Assembly (NCBI RefSeq): GCF_947172395.1
Contig: NC_069106.1
Span: 2,108,001 to 2,172,000 of the forward strand
From: Bicyclus anynana
Taxonomy: Eukaryota; Arthropoda; Insecta; Lepidoptera; Nymphalidae
Length of the DNA: 64,000 nt
Reading direction: 5' to 3'
Position 1 is the stretch's first letter. Every line of letters begins with the position of its first letter. Below are positions 45,101-49,443 of this stretch, in pieces. The position numbers and the translations under genes were made by a program. The notes below the pieces were generated by a model. It was not told the DNA's origin and did no database searches. It saw only the letters and a list, made by a program, of their open reading frames with translations.

Positions 45101-46469
45101 TATTAATTGATCCAGGTCTGGCTGGTGGGCTAGTCACCACACTACCGGCAAAAACGTACCGCCAAGCGATTTAGCGTTCTTGTACGACAAAAATTCACAT
45201 CCCTTTCACCGAAAAGAGTGTGAATTTTCATCCTACTCCTAACAAGTTAGCCCGCTTCCATTTTAGACTGCATCATCAAATACCATCAGGTGAGATTGTA
45301 GTCAAAGGCTAACTTGTAAACAATAAAAAAAAGACCACTTTCACATTTTACTGGTGTCCAGTGGACCCCCTGCTAAAGGACATGTCCCAAATTTGTATTT
45401 GGGGCCTTTATTCCGAGTGTCAACTAAGCAGAACAAATTATTTTTATATTAAAAGATCATAAAATATAGACTTTATAACCCAAAATAAAAAAAAATTTTG
45501 GATCCCGCATTTTTTAAAAATTAATTAAATAAAATGCATTTTTTCATTAGCTGACAACATTAATTAAGAATGTTTATCATGGCAACATGCTTGTAACTCA
45601 CACCCTGACAGATTGTCAGTTATCTTTGCGTAGTAGCGCGTACGGCGTTTTAAAGCAATTTTAAGGATTTTTTTTTGTTTAATGCTTCTCTGTCTACGAT
45701 TTTATGTTTCTTTTTACCTTGTGTCTTATTGACATTTGACAATATTATATAACATTGATAGCTTACACCAGATATGAATTCAATTCCAGGTGTTTTTATT
45801 GGCTGTTTTGTACACTTTTACTGTATTGTCTATGTTTAATTTGTAGACAAAGGAGCGAAACGAAAAAAATTCGAAACGAAAAAGTTATGGGTGCTAAGAT
45901 AGTTCATTTTATACTATTAATTAGTTAATTAATTAATTGATTGTGCTGTGAGTGTATGACAAAAAGTAAAATTTATTTCAGCCAACTTTAATTTTTGATA
46001 TCTAGTCGTAGCACAAGGAAGCAACCAATTCCTAATTATTTTATTTAGAAAACTCCCCCATTCGGTATGAAACCAGATAAATTTTCGTGGACCCCCTCTT
46101 ACATATCGTGAACCCCTATTTTTATGTTACATCAATGTAGACCCCCCCCGAGTCTTCCGTAGACCCCTGGGGGTCCTGGACCACTTTGGGAATCAATGGT
46201 CTAACTCTCAACAGTGAGCCTAATATGGGTTGTTAATGATAATTCATTAATTTCAGGCGATAATCTGCATAAAGTGCGGCACCCTCCTCGGTCCGATAGT
46301 GGGCACTCTCGGTACCAGCGGCGAAGGCGACACGTGCAGACTGTGCGGCGCGGGTGACCTGCGCAGTGTGTCCATACCCTACATCTTCAAGTTCTTCGTC
46401 ACCCAGCTCGCGTCCGTCAACATCAACGTGAAGATCAACTGCGACGACGCGGTAGTTGGCGCTTGTTGA
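16743..46469 (+). CDS. POLR1B: RNA polymerase I subunit 2 (RPA2/RPA135), 20 coding exons
   Basis: Second-largest catalytic subunit of RNA polymerase I, which makes pre-rRNA in the nucleolus. Twenty exons bounded by GT/AG sites join in phase to 1129 residues, close to the roughly 1135 of the human protein as I recall it. Landmarks in order: CPVHTPDG (HTPDG at residues 498-502), NQSPRNMYQCQMGKQ around 680-693, GYDMEDAMI (750-758, acidic pair of the active centre), GDKFASRAGQKG (873-884), NPHGFPSRMTIAMMIE, YQRLRHMVSDKWQ at the end of exon 18, then a C-terminal zinc site with Cys1063, 1066, 1086 and 1089. Pol I identity rather than Pol II or III rests on the N-terminal segment (TECRQRGATYKG, RRNFPVSIKRPSWKMRG) and overall length. 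The start is the first ATG downstream of a TATA-like and E-box region. Exons 1-3 are AT-rich while exons 9 and 14-19 are strongly GC-rich. The usual His of SRHGQKG is Ala here. It converges on NOP56. Individual exons are listed separately. Confidence 0.96.
17677..18006 (+). CDS. POLR1B: POLR1B exon 2
   Basis: 110 codons after TTTCAG, donor GTAAGT. Contains DSFNFMIQDGL and LPTECRQRGATYKG, typical of the RPA2 protrusion region. Phase 0 on both sides. Confidence 0.92.
18421..19215 (+). repeat. Composite repeat, opposite-strand copy in POLR1B intron 2
   Basis: Starts AACCGACTTCAAAAAGGAGG, continues with two or more units containing GAGGGAACTCCT, and ends in a shortened palindrome (18995-19215). 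Confidence 0.78.
19279..19371 (+). CDS. POLR1B: POLR1B exon 3
   Basis: 31 codons, SKVCHLADMSPEELVKHNEH through GGYFIIK, matching the GGYFI motif of RNA polymerase second subunits. Acceptor CCACAG, donor GTAATT. Confidence 0.92.
19695..19815 (+). repeat. Half-palindrome fragment of the composite repeat, intron 3
   Basis: AATAAAATTTTAGTAAAAAA, then CCAACTTCAAAACC and CCGGTGATGTATTAAATGAA: one arm only. Confidence 0.65.
19870..20016 (+). CDS. POLR1B: POLR1B exon 4
   Basis: 49 codons from GHERLARMLLLTRRNFPV to PDQTST. RRNFP and RPxWKxRG are Pol I-type residues. Acceptor GGCAG, donor GTAAGT. Confidence 0.92.
20186..20683 (+). mobile_element. MITE family GGGATGATGAC, copy in POLR1B intron 4
   Basis: About 500 bp between GGGATGATGAC and GTCATCATCCC. 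Internal marks are GGAGCTACAGGGATTTAA and GTATGGGCGTTTAAAC. It ends 14 bases before exon 5. Confidence 0.85.
20698..20870 (+). CDS. POLR1B: POLR1B exon 5
   Basis: Begins NNVLHFLQNGTCKLMF and ends NDLYYV plus two bases. The acceptor TTCTAG lies only 14 bases beyond the end of a MITE (20186-20683), so the element supplies part of the branch-point and pyrimidine region. Confidence 0.93.
20884..21431 (-). mobile_element. Two SINE-B copies in POLR1B intron 5
   Basis: A diverged copy at 20884-21065 sits next to a younger copy at 21073-21431. The younger one carries an (ATC)n run of about 65 bases at its tail. Confidence 0.82.
21504..21753 (+). CDS. POLR1B: POLR1B exon 6
   Basis: One base completes an Asn codon, then 83 codons including NMLRELHAEG and KLYMLVYMTHKLYDLV. 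Donor GTGAGT at 21754. The 3' 205 bases plus 28 intron bases are repeated immediately downstream. Confidence 0.92.
21782..22014 (+). pseudogene. Tandem duplicate of POLR1B exon 6 3' part with its donor
   Basis: This 233-bp copy of 21549-21781 repeats exon 6 from the TSAECRAYLG codons to the donor and 28 intron bases. It is almost identical; differences are seen only in the intron part (GGTTGCC against GATTGAC). The copy has no acceptor of its own. Reading through the authentic donor at 21754 meets a TAG at 21774-21776, so it cannot extend the protein. Confidence 0.9.
22570..22722 (+). CDS. POLR1B: POLR1B exon 7
   Basis: 51 codons, VESADAVMVQELQVGGHLYL to KTSKFSITP. Acceptor TTTGCCAG, donor GTAAGA. 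Aligns to the LxPGQLFLMFLKEKL region of vertebrate RPA2. Confidence 0.9.
22739..22935 (+). repeat. Interspersed repeat of the 7800 family, intron 7
   Basis: ACTAGCCGACGCCCCGCAGT to CTTCATAAAAGTAGTGTAAA, starting 17 bases after the exon 7 junction. Confidence 0.62.
23262..23418 (-). repeat. Interspersed repeat of the 3843 family, intron 7
   Basis: GGCTGAAATTTGGAATGGAA to GACGAAGTTGAAGGGCGTCC, ending about 60 bases before exon 8. Confidence 0.62.
23480..23646 (+). CDS. POLR1B: POLR1B exon 8
   Basis: 55 codons plus two bases, with LEQRMETFLATGN and IVAENINRSRYMSHF, matching LLATGNL...NRxRYxSHFR of the family. Acceptor GAACAG, donor GTGAGT. Confidence 0.93.
23678..24166 (+). mobile_element. hAT-like MITE with CAGTGGCGGATTA ends
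   Basis: 489 bp between CAGTGGCGGATTA and TAATCCGCCCCTG (one mismatch in 13). Exact 8-bp flanks GCTATATC at 23670-23677 and 24167-24174. It starts 31 bases after the exon 8 junction. No transposase frame inside. Confidence 0.85.
24340..24610 (+). mobile_element. LINE 3' end, POLR1B intron 8
   Basis: VWNTLLKSVFPESYNLGIFK TRVNRHLLGKR in one frame, with a frameshift from the preceding RHRVGFHPYVVDVRR. An A-run ends the copy. Confidence 0.65.
24936..25421 (+). mobile_element. MITE family GGGATGATGAC, copy in POLR1B intron 8
   Basis: Same ends and core; the right end reads TTAGTCATCATCCC. It lies 79 bases before exon 9. Confidence 0.85.
25501..25648 (+). CDS. POLR1B: POLR1B exon 9
   Basis: Contains IHRGSFFMEMRTTEARQLLP and CPVHTPDGAPCGLLNHL, the most conserved fork and RNA-contact segment. 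Acceptor TTTTCAG, donor GTAGCC. A GGGATGATGAC MITE ends 79 bases upstream. Confidence 0.95.
25690..25985 (+). repeat. Repeat with CTACCC-rich middle, intron 9
   Basis: CTAGCCGACCCGGTCAAGCT head, a short CTACCC run, and a tail with CGTTCTCGAGTTTTAGCGAG and TTTTTATATATAGAT. Confidence 0.6.
26319..26790 (+). repeat. Repeat with long CTACCC-rich array, intron 9
   Basis: CTAGCGGACGCCCACGACTT head, then about 390 bases of degenerate CTACCC/CTACCCCTACC at 26368-26755. Not the insect TTAGG telomere repeat. A Leu/Pro-rich open frame here is a by-product. Confidence 0.75.
26820..27000 (-). repeat. Interspersed repeat of the 7800 family, intron 9
   Basis: TAATATAAAGAGGTAAAGTT to GGAAACGGGAACTACG. A related diverged + strand copy lies at about 27330-27565. 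Confidence 0.55.
27890..28277 (+). mobile_element. LINE 3' end, POLR1B intron 9
   Basis: A 46-codon stretch (27965-28102) with MSIKIYNNLPHHIRNEEKD and KKKLRDFLVEKCSYTVNDYL, then an (AAAT)n tail at 28253-28277. Confidence 0.7.
28497..28557 (+). CDS. POLR1B: POLR1B exon 10 (short)
   Basis: 20 codons plus one base, VTQPPDPKQLANLPFALVKC. It sits where human RPA2 has VTQFVYTASIPALLCNLG. Acceptor TTTTCAG, donor GTGAGT. Its small size and low conservation make it the least certain internal exon, but it is needed for phase. Confidence 0.82.
28573..28607 (-). mobile_element. SINE-A tail fragment
   Basis: TTTATTCTTCACAAGTTAGC CCTTGACTA, cut by the MITE at 28613. Confidence 0.65.
28613..29045 (+). mobile_element. 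MITE family GGGATGATGAC, copy in POLR1B intron 10
   Basis: Flanked by TA on both sides (TA|GGGATG...CATCCC|TA), compatible with a TA target duplication. It interrupts a SINE tail. Confidence 0.85.
29123..29560 (+). mobile_element. SINE-B 3' half split by a hAT-like MITE
   Basis: GCTAATCCGTATTGGGCCAG to GGATTGATAA, then the MITE at 29232-29541, then GTTGATAATGATGATTC. Confidence 0.8.
29232..29541 (-). mobile_element. hAT-like MITE (CTCAGACCAATTAT ends), intron 10
   Basis: 310 bp with CTCAGACCAATTAT at one end and its inverse at the other. The 8-bp flanks are ATTGATAA and GTTGATAA, inside a SINE tail. An 8-bp target duplication fits the hAT superfamily. Confidence 0.85.
29572..29768 (+). CDS. 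POLR1B: POLR1B exon 11
   Basis: Completes an Asp codon, then MEPISSVTECPLSRDVYKYP, VFIDGRLVGYL and ITTEIVLIPKKQ. Acceptor GTCATGCAG lies 30 bases after a hAT-like MITE that is itself inside a SINE tail. Donor GTGAGC. Confidence 0.93.
29888..29917. repeat. Perfect 13-bp hairpin followed by a T-run
   Basis: AGTCCACAGACCA, loop TAAT, then the exact inverse, followed by nine or more T. The core CAGACCA/TGGTCTG matches the ends of the hAT-like MITE family, so it may be two fused ends. Confidence 0.6.
30130..30870 (-). mobile_element. LINE reverse transcriptase C-terminus, POLR1B intron 11
   Basis: Open from about 30866 to the stop at 30293 (about 190 residues): DSCLIPSLTYACQTWKF, KLKWKWAGHIARLKD, GRPYSRWDDDIKKIAG. 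The largest LINE remnant in the window, 5' truncated. Confidence 0.8.
31364..31500. mobile_element. Small GC-rich hairpin element in intron 11
   Basis: GGCAACTTTGTTTATAACAC at the left matches the inverse of GTGTTATCAACTAACTTGCC at the right. Inside, CTGCGCGGGGTGTG pairs with CACACCCGCGCAG. Confidence 0.65.
31843..32108 (-). mobile_element. LINE C-terminal fragment nested in the intron 11 MITE
   Basis: EYFGHIARREGDNLEKLVI, GKRLRGRSPMRWSDRI and AAWRDIVRKKVMNV then a stop. 88 codons, open. Confidence 0.75.
32480..32645 (-). mobile_element. LINE 3' end, same family as 24340
   Basis: CTCGCGTTTGACCGTGATCT, GTGCCTATTCACTCTTGTTT and GGGAAGGGTATTCCAAA are the inverse of 24430-24600. Confidence 0.65.
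32713..32866 (+). CDS. POLR1B: POLR1B exon 12
   Basis: ICAQYAGVFLFTSEARMVRP and ELIGTMEQLYLDV, matching GLFLFTTPxRxVRPV and EELIGTMEQ of the family. Acceptor TTATCAG, donor GTGGAC (weak). One base is left over for exon 13. Confidence 0.92.
33041..33204. mobile_element. Inverted-repeat MITE in POLR1B intron 12
   Basis: TATTAATTTATTATAAAACA begins the left end and its inverse closes the right end, with perfect pairing over 24 bases and looser pairing beyond. Inner arms read ACACGGCTAAAACTCACG. Confidence 0.85.
33285..33375 (+). CDS. POLR1B: POLR1B exon 13
   Basis: GKTTHLELTKSAFMSNLAQL to CNQSPR. NQSPRN is nearly invariant across the family. Acceptor ATACAG, donor GTAAGA. Confidence 0.93.
33466..33570 (-). 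repeat. Repeat shared by POLR1B intron 13 and NOP56 intron 6
   Basis: GTAACTTCTCCCGTTTTCCC to CAGGAGTATGAAGA is the inverse of 56476-56575 (TCTTCATACTCCTGGGCAGG to GAGAAGTTACTCC). Confidence 0.65.
33572..34073 (-). mobile_element. MITE family GGGATGATGAC, inverted copy in POLR1B intron 13
   Basis: Reverse orientation relative to the other copies. It is inserted between remnants of two other repeats. Confidence 0.85.
34074..34165 (+). repeat. 3' fragment of the 3843-family repeat, intron 13
   Basis: TTTCAGTCAAATCGCTTCAG to TTATAATATTAAGTAGGATG, 45 bases before exon 14. Confidence 0.6.
34211..34406 (+). CDS. POLR1B: POLR1B exon 14
   Basis: NMYQCQMGKQTMGTP, KLYRLQTGATPLFRPVQYD and AILAVISYT. 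Acceptor CCCACAG, donor GTTAGT. 196 bases in the correct phase. Confidence 0.95.
34440..34852 (-). mobile_element. LINE C-terminal fragment, POLR1B intron 14
   Basis: Inverse of the RW...W...VGRPPTRW type tail (ACTTCAGCTTCGCGACTCGC, GGTCGACCAACACTGCGC). Frames are broken. Confidence 0.65.
35085..35360 (+). repeat. Interspersed repeat, POLR1B intron 14
   Basis: CAAGATGGCGCCCTTAAAGT, GACAGCAAACGTCAAATCGA and GGCTCCATACAATTTTGGAC-type end. A second copy lies at 41960-42260. It ends 36 bases before exon 15. Confidence 0.7.
35397..35611 (+). CDS. POLR1B: POLR1B exon 15
   Basis: GYDMEDAMIINKSAYERGF carries the acidic pair of the catalytic centre. The exon continues to DDDGLPAVGARVQPDDPFY. Acceptor CCCCAG, donor GTGACG. 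Confidence 0.95.
35612..36420. other. POLR1B intron 15, left part: nothing recognised
   Basis: AT-rich, then a more CG-containing stretch at 36125-36280 (GCGTCGCGCGTCAATCG, GACGCGCTGCGCGC) with no gene seen. Confidence 0.45.
36423..36690 (+). mobile_element. SINE-B in POLR1B intron 15
   Basis: GATCGGATCCGGTCCGGGGC to GTTGATAATGAATGATGATG. The tRNA-like head is missing. Confidence 0.82.
36757..36880 (+). mobile_element. SINE-A 3' fragment, POLR1B intron 15
   Basis: GATTTTCATCCTACGCCTAT, GTTAGCCCGCTTCCATCTTA and the tail AACTTGTAAAGAATAAAAC. Confidence 0.72.
37116..37628 (+). repeat. 33-bp minisatellite made of exon 16 acceptor copies
   Basis: Fifteen units of about 33 bp precede exon 16, each with a version of CTACTTTTTCAGTTACTA. 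The authentic boundary reads TTTTTTCAG|TTACTACGAC, so the unit reproduces the acceptor and the first five exon bases. In eleven units the CAG is kept. In four it is CAA. Two-unit and longer patterns recur, which suggests growth in blocks. Every unit carries an in-frame TAA soon after the mock acceptor. Open frames of 243 and 285 residues here are by-products of the repeat. Confidence 0.93.
37629..37767 (+). CDS. POLR1B: POLR1B exon 16
   Basis: Completes Ser, then YYDGEKCQFVVSKYHGKEEV to CVMLRIQ. Acceptor TTTTTTCAG followed by TTACT is the last in a row of 16 similar sites. Donor GTGCGT at 37768. Confidence 0.92.
38003..38075 (+). pseudogene. Copy of exon 16 3' end and donor
   Basis: GTGCGTCATGATGCGCATAC followed by AG|GTGCGTCACCATTCACTG copies the authentic junction at 37767/37768 with few changes. 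It could act as a decoy donor but has no acceptor. Confidence 0.85.
38535..38610 (+). pseudogene. Second copy of exon 16 3' end and donor
   Basis: GTGCGTCATGGTGCGAATAC followed by AG|GTGCGTCACCATTC. Slightly more diverged than the copy at 38003. Confidence 0.82.
39898..40104 (+). CDS. POLR1B: POLR1B exon 17
   Basis: RNPTVGDKFASRAGQKG, WPAEDLPFTESGLIPDILFN and NPHGFPSRMTIAMMIELMAG. Acceptor TGTACAG, donor GTGAGT. A SINE poly(A) tail (a T-run here) begins right at the donor. Confidence 0.95.
40110..40296 (-). mobile_element. SINE-C (third tRNA-derived family) at the exon 17 donor
   Basis: On the - strand: TAGCTCAACGGTAAGAGCGG (A-box), GGTTCGATCCCCGCC (B-box), body, then an A-run that reads as 14 T on the + strand starting inside the donor region GTGAGT. 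The only copy I noticed. Confidence 0.75.
40743..40945 (+). repeat. Interspersed repeat of the 7800 family, intron 17
   Basis: GACGCCGCGCGATTTCACCC to TTCGGCTGTAGTATACG, 22 bases before exon 18. Confidence 0.65.
40968..41171 (+). CDS. POLR1B: POLR1B exon 18
   Basis: VHDATPFRFNEKD, YNYYGTERVYSGADGREM and YQRLRHMVSDKWQ. Acceptor TTCCCAG, donor GTGAGA at 41172. The second half of the exon and its donor are reiterated downstream. Only the first donor keeps phase with exon 19 without meeting a stop. Confidence 0.94.
41172..41948 (+). repeat. 145-bp tandem copies of exon 18 3' half with donors
   Basis: Each unit is 120 bases of exon 18 (from CGGCACCGAGCGCG) plus about 25 intron bases. The donor motif AAGTGGCAG|GTGAG recurs at 41317, 41462, 41607, 41752 and 41897, then a shorter unit gives GGCAG|GTGCAC at 41949. 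The copies lack any pyrimidine-rich acceptor. The first copies look identical; the last carries a few substitutions. 145 is not a multiple of three, and a TGA in the exon 18 frame is reached at 41340-41342. Confidence 0.93.
41960..42260 (+). repeat. Interspersed repeat inside the exon 18 donor array
   Basis: Same family as 35085-35360. It separates the 145-bp from the 52-bp donor units, so it arrived after or during array growth. Confidence 0.7.
42336..42570 (+). repeat. 52-bp tandem copies of the exon 18 donor
   Basis: After an inserted repeat (41960-42260) the array resumes with CTGCGGCACATGGTGTCCG and then 52-bp units. Donor-like GGCAG|GTGAGATC lies at 42367, 42419 and 42471, with a GGTAG variant at 42523. 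The spacing equals the 52 bases between the last 145-bp donor and the site at 41949, so this is one interrupted array. Confidence 0.88.
42993..43139. mobile_element. Inverted-repeat MITE in POLR1B intron 18
   Basis: GATTATGAAACACAGCTGAA opens and its near inverse (GTGTTTCATAATC) closes. The inner arms ATATAAGGTCG and CGACCTTATAT pair. Related to 33041-33204 through the AACTCACGT and CCGTGTTT segments. Confidence 0.8.
43275..43975 (-). mobile_element. LINE C-terminal remnant interrupted by a hAT-like MITE
   Basis: GGCCTCCTCCAGCGACTTTC, GGCCTGTCCATCGCCACTTT and GCCAGTTTAGCC are a diverged inverse LINE tail; the MITE at 43620-43926 splits it. Confidence 0.55.
43620..43926 (-). mobile_element. 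hAT-like MITE (CTCAGACC ends), intron 18
   Basis: 307 bp with exact 8-bp flanks CCTTTGAG at 43612-43619 and 43927-43934. It is inserted in a LINE remnant. Confidence 0.87.
44208..44693 (+). mobile_element. MITE family GGGATGATGAC, copy in POLR1B intron 18
   Basis: The left end is altered to TGGATGATGAC; the right end GTCATCATCCCC is intact. It ends 101 bases before exon 19. Confidence 0.83.
44795..44959 (+). CDS. POLR1B: POLR1B exon 19
   Basis: VRTTGAVDALTRQPVKGRRR, then GGGVRLGEMERDGLLSHGAA and FLLQDRLFHCSDKTE, the RFGEMERD region shared by all second subunits. Acceptor CTACACAG, donor GTGAGA. Confidence 0.95.
45033..45332 (+). mobile_element. SINE-A, POLR1B intron 19
   Basis: GGCCTCCGTGGCGCAGTGGT head with a deletion that removes the B-box, then a complete body and tail. 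Confidence 0.85.
45345..46195. mobile_element. Possible hAT-like remnant in POLR1B intron 19
   Basis: Roughly inverted ends: GGTGTCCAGTGGACCCCC near 45350 and GGGGGTCCTGGACCACTTTG near 46170. The inside is AT-rich with no open frame. Confidence 0.4.
46203..46240 (+). mobile_element. SINE-B tail fragment next to exon 20
   Basis: AACTCTCAACAGTGAGCCTA ATATGGGTTG, 17 bases before the acceptor of exon 20. Confidence 0.65.
46257..46469 (+). CDS. POLR1B: POLR1B exon 20 (stop codon)
   Basis: CIKCG...CRLCG zinc site, then SIPYIFKFFVTQLASVNINV, ending GAC and TGA. Acceptor TTTCAG lies 17 bases after a 38-base SINE fragment. A poly(A) signal follows about 390 bases on. Confidence 0.95.
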   Translation, partial: AIICIKCGTLLGPIVGTLGTSGEGDTCRLCGAGDLRSVSIPYIFKFFVTQLASVNINVKINCDDAVVGAC

Positions 46470-46540
46470 TTGTGTAGCTTTGACTGATTAGATATGGACC
46501 TGACTCGCCAAAGCATTAGATCAATGATCTAACGCGTTTG

Positions 46541-46637
46541 TACAATATACATTATGATATAAGTGCTGTGCATAATGAGATACATTACAATATTGAAATT
46601 GGTAAAATAAGCGATACTTTACGAGTGTTTGTGTTAT
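46541..46637 (+). mobile_element. Short insertion in the POLR1B 3' UTR
   Basis: TACATTATGATATAAGTGCT to TGTTATAAAAAC resembles a deleted form of the repeat at 1690-2165. The duplicate 3' end at 47554 lacks it, giving an empty-site comparison. Confidence 0.65.
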
Positions 46638-46857
46638 AAAAACTATTTCTGTAGTGTGCCACTGTCTTTGGTTACAAGCTGTTTTGAAAAGTCTATTTCG
46701 ACTTATTAGCGACCGATTCGGACGACAACTACTGAGAAATTAGAAGAAAAAGGCGAAAAGGACTTGGCCGAATACTGTCCTAATATCATAATGTTGACAT
46801 GTACATTCAAATTTTGTTAATTATGAAAATTACGTTTAAGTAAAGTGATTTTGTAGC

Positions 46858-46867
46858 AATAAATAAA
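46858..46867 (+). terminator. POLR1B poly(A) signal (two overlapping AATAAA)
   Basis: AATAAATAAA lies 389 bases after the stop codon, with a T/G-rich stretch (TTTTGTGTCTTTCG) shortly after. It is the first strong signal downstream of the stop. Confidence 0.55.
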
Positions 46868-46869
46868 AT

Positions 46870-47550
46870 ATATAATAAAGAATTTTGTGTCTTTCGAAAC
46901 TTCTCTGATCATAAAACCTAAAAGGTAGTAAACAAATGCTTTAAAATGGGGTACTACAAGTTAATGCACATGAATATTTTGTTTAGGGCATTGCCCCATA
47001 CAAAGGACAAAGCCAGACAATTTATAGAAGTTTAACCCACTAAAAAAATTATTTGCAACAATATATTATATATCATTTATATATATGTATATGTGCAGTT
47101 TATTATGAAATATATAACGATAAAGCGTCGTGATTGGTTTTTTTGTAAATACAGAAGCACTTAGCACATGCAATACCTACATTAGAAATTGACAGTGCTA
47201 TGACAGTTTATTTTTACATTTTGATCAGACTTCGCAGCTTTGGATTCTAGCCATTTTGAACATAAAATAATTAAAATGCACTAAAAACGCTCTAAAGGGC
47301 ACGAACCCAAGGTCGAAATAAGGTTTTTAAAAAATAAGTAACCAATGTCAGTTAAGAGGAAATAACGTAATGGATTTAATTACTTTTTTTGGCAGATTTT
47401 TATTCCGGTTAAAACAATTATTTAAAAATTAAATATTTTTTGTACATTTACATTTTCCGCAAAATTCTGTGTTAGGACTGGGTCAGGATCTGGCATTCTC
47501 CTTTCGTTCATGTCCTTTCTTGGTCCAACTCACGATCCTATAACCCGACG
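46870..47550. other. Gap between the two genes, nothing recognised
   Basis: AT-rich, between the POLR1B poly(A) signal and the duplicated last exon. Confidence 0.5.
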
Positions 47551-47553
47551 GTG

Positions 47554-47795
47554 AACTGCAGTGTGTCCATACCCTATATCTTCAAGTTCTTCGTCACTTC
47601 AACATCAAACGTGAAGATCAACTGCGACGACGCGGTAGTTGGCGCTTGTTGATTGTGTAGCTTTGACTGATTAGATATGGACCTGACTCGCCAAAGTATT
47701 AGATCAACGATCTAACGCGTTTGTAAAAAATATTTCTGTAGTGTGCCACTGTCGTCATAGTTTACACGCAGTTTTGAAAAGTACTAATTAAATTT
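47554..47795 (+). pseudogene. Broken copy of the POLR1B last exon and 3' UTR
   Basis: Copies the stretch from CAGTGTGTCCATACCCTA through the stop codon and into the 3' UTR (original about 46364-46690). About 14 bases are missing after TTCGTCAC, and there are point changes, so it is not coding. Compared with it, the original 3' UTR carries an extra roughly 95-base insert (about 46541-46637) that the copy lacks. Confidence 0.85.
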
Positions 47796-47895
47796 TACTG
47801 TATGTAACCGTTATTAAAGTCTATTTTTATCTATTATGTACCATACCACGCAATTTGTAGGACTTTGTGGTTGTTAAGTTGTTGTACGAGTTGCG

Positions 47896-48132
47896 AAGCT
47901 GAAGTGGCAATGGGCGGGGCACATAGTGCGAAGAGCCAATGGACGTTGGGGTCCCAAAGTGCTGGAATGGCGACCCCGCACTACTAAGCGCAGTGTTGGC
48001 CGACCCCCCACCAGGTGGACTGACGACATCAAGCGGGTCGCAGGGATTCGCTGCATGCAGGTGGCTCAGGATCGTGATGTTTGGAAGTCCCTACAAAAGG
48101 CCTATGTCCTGCAGTGGACGTCCATCGGCTGA
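47896..48132 (+). mobile_element. LINE C-terminal fragment between the two genes
   Basis: 79 codons: KLKWQWAGHIVRRANGRWGP, VGRPPTRWTDDIKRVAG and VWKSLQKAYVLQWTSIG, then TGA and (ATG)n. Confidence 0.78.
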
Positions 48133-48139
48133 TATGATG

Positions 48140-48990
48140 ATGATGATGATGAAAAAAAACATCTGGTTATTAACGACTTTTGATAAACTACCCTCCACCC
48201 AACTTGTATCAATAACGAGGTTATTAAAAGTTGTTACAAACCAGCTCTCATTTCCTGTTGCTTAGTTAATAGTTATACAACAGACACAATGTCCTACAAA
48301 TTGCGTATTACATTATCTCGTTCCGACGCTCAGAAATTTTCATTCATTGGTAACTCAGTTAGCTACCAGAATCAAGAATTTTCATCGAGATGAAGCTACT
48401 CACGATAAATTAACTTATTATTAATCAGTTGTAAAAAAATGTTCTCATCATGCAAGTCAAGTTGTATTATTCAATAAGATACATTTTTCAATAAGACTTG
48501 TATTGTTTAATTATTTCTTTCTTTCAAACATACAATCTTGCAATCATTGTCAACCAATAGTGGGTTAAATCGCTTCCTCTTTCGCACCACGCAACGAAAG
48601 TGCGATATTTTTGAGTCTGTCGCTATTGGTCGCCATTTACCTCGAGATATGGTGCGCAACATATGTCTACTGGATAAATTAATACCGATATGCATCCCAT
48701 TTTGAATTTTTTTTGTCTATGTCTATTGTATGTATTTCCGTTTGTCCGGGCTAATCTAAGACGGCTCAACCGATTTTAGAAAAAAGAAAACTCAATTATT
48801 TCAAATATAAAATATTTAATATTCATTAGACACAATTATTCCTACAAGTATCTTCATAAAAATTATGAACTTTGTACGAAGTCGTAAATATATATTCAAT
48901 ATAACACATGTAAATTATTTTTAAATGGCAACACATAGCGCTTGTGGAGTATGTACGCTGTAGACAGAGAAACAAATAAGAATCGAAATG
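48140..48990. other. Gap between the two genes, right part
   Basis: No gene seen. A 62-codon frame at 48507-48695 on the - strand has no recognisable motif and I do not call it. Confidence 0.45.
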
Positions 48991-48992
48991 CA

Positions 48993-48998
48993 TTTATT
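48993..48998 (-). terminator. Candidate NOP56 poly(A) signal
   Basis: AATAAA on the - strand, 222 bases after the stop codon. It is the first exact signal downstream that I see. Confidence 0.4.
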
Positions 48999-49219
48999 AA
49001 GTCTATTTATTTTTCTGTCTACGCAATGAAATAAATGTCTTCACATCGAAAAATAATTGCAATTTTCATAGTTTTTTAAGTATATGTTCTTAATTACAAT
49101 ATTAATTACCATTACAATAATGTGTAAAATAATAATTATCTAGGTAAAAAAAAAAAAAAAACATTGAAAACACGCACAAATTGCCAGATAAAAATACTTT
49201 AGACATATTAAATATTTCT

Positions 49220-49443
49220 TCACTCCTCCATAGCTTCAACTTCTTGTTTGTTCTTCTTCTTCTTTTTCTTCTTCTTCTTGGGTTCCTCGTCATCTACCTG
49301 TTCTTGTGACGCCAGGGCCACTTCGTCTATGGCCTGCTTCATCACGTCAATGTTTTTGGCGGGAATGTCGCCCGTCTCGTAGAACTTGAGCCTGTCTTCG
49401 ACTTGCTGACGGAGCTTCTCACCAAATATTGTTGTTTGGTTCT
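49220..49443 (-). CDS. NOP56: NOP56 exon 8 (stop codon)
   Basis: TIFGEKLRQQVEDRLKFYET, IPAKNIDVMKQAI, then an acidic stretch, nine lysines and a short tail before TGA. Acceptor CAACAG. Confidence 0.93.

Noticed and set aside
48507..48695. 62-residue frame on - between the genes
   Set aside because: No recognisable motif or splice context.
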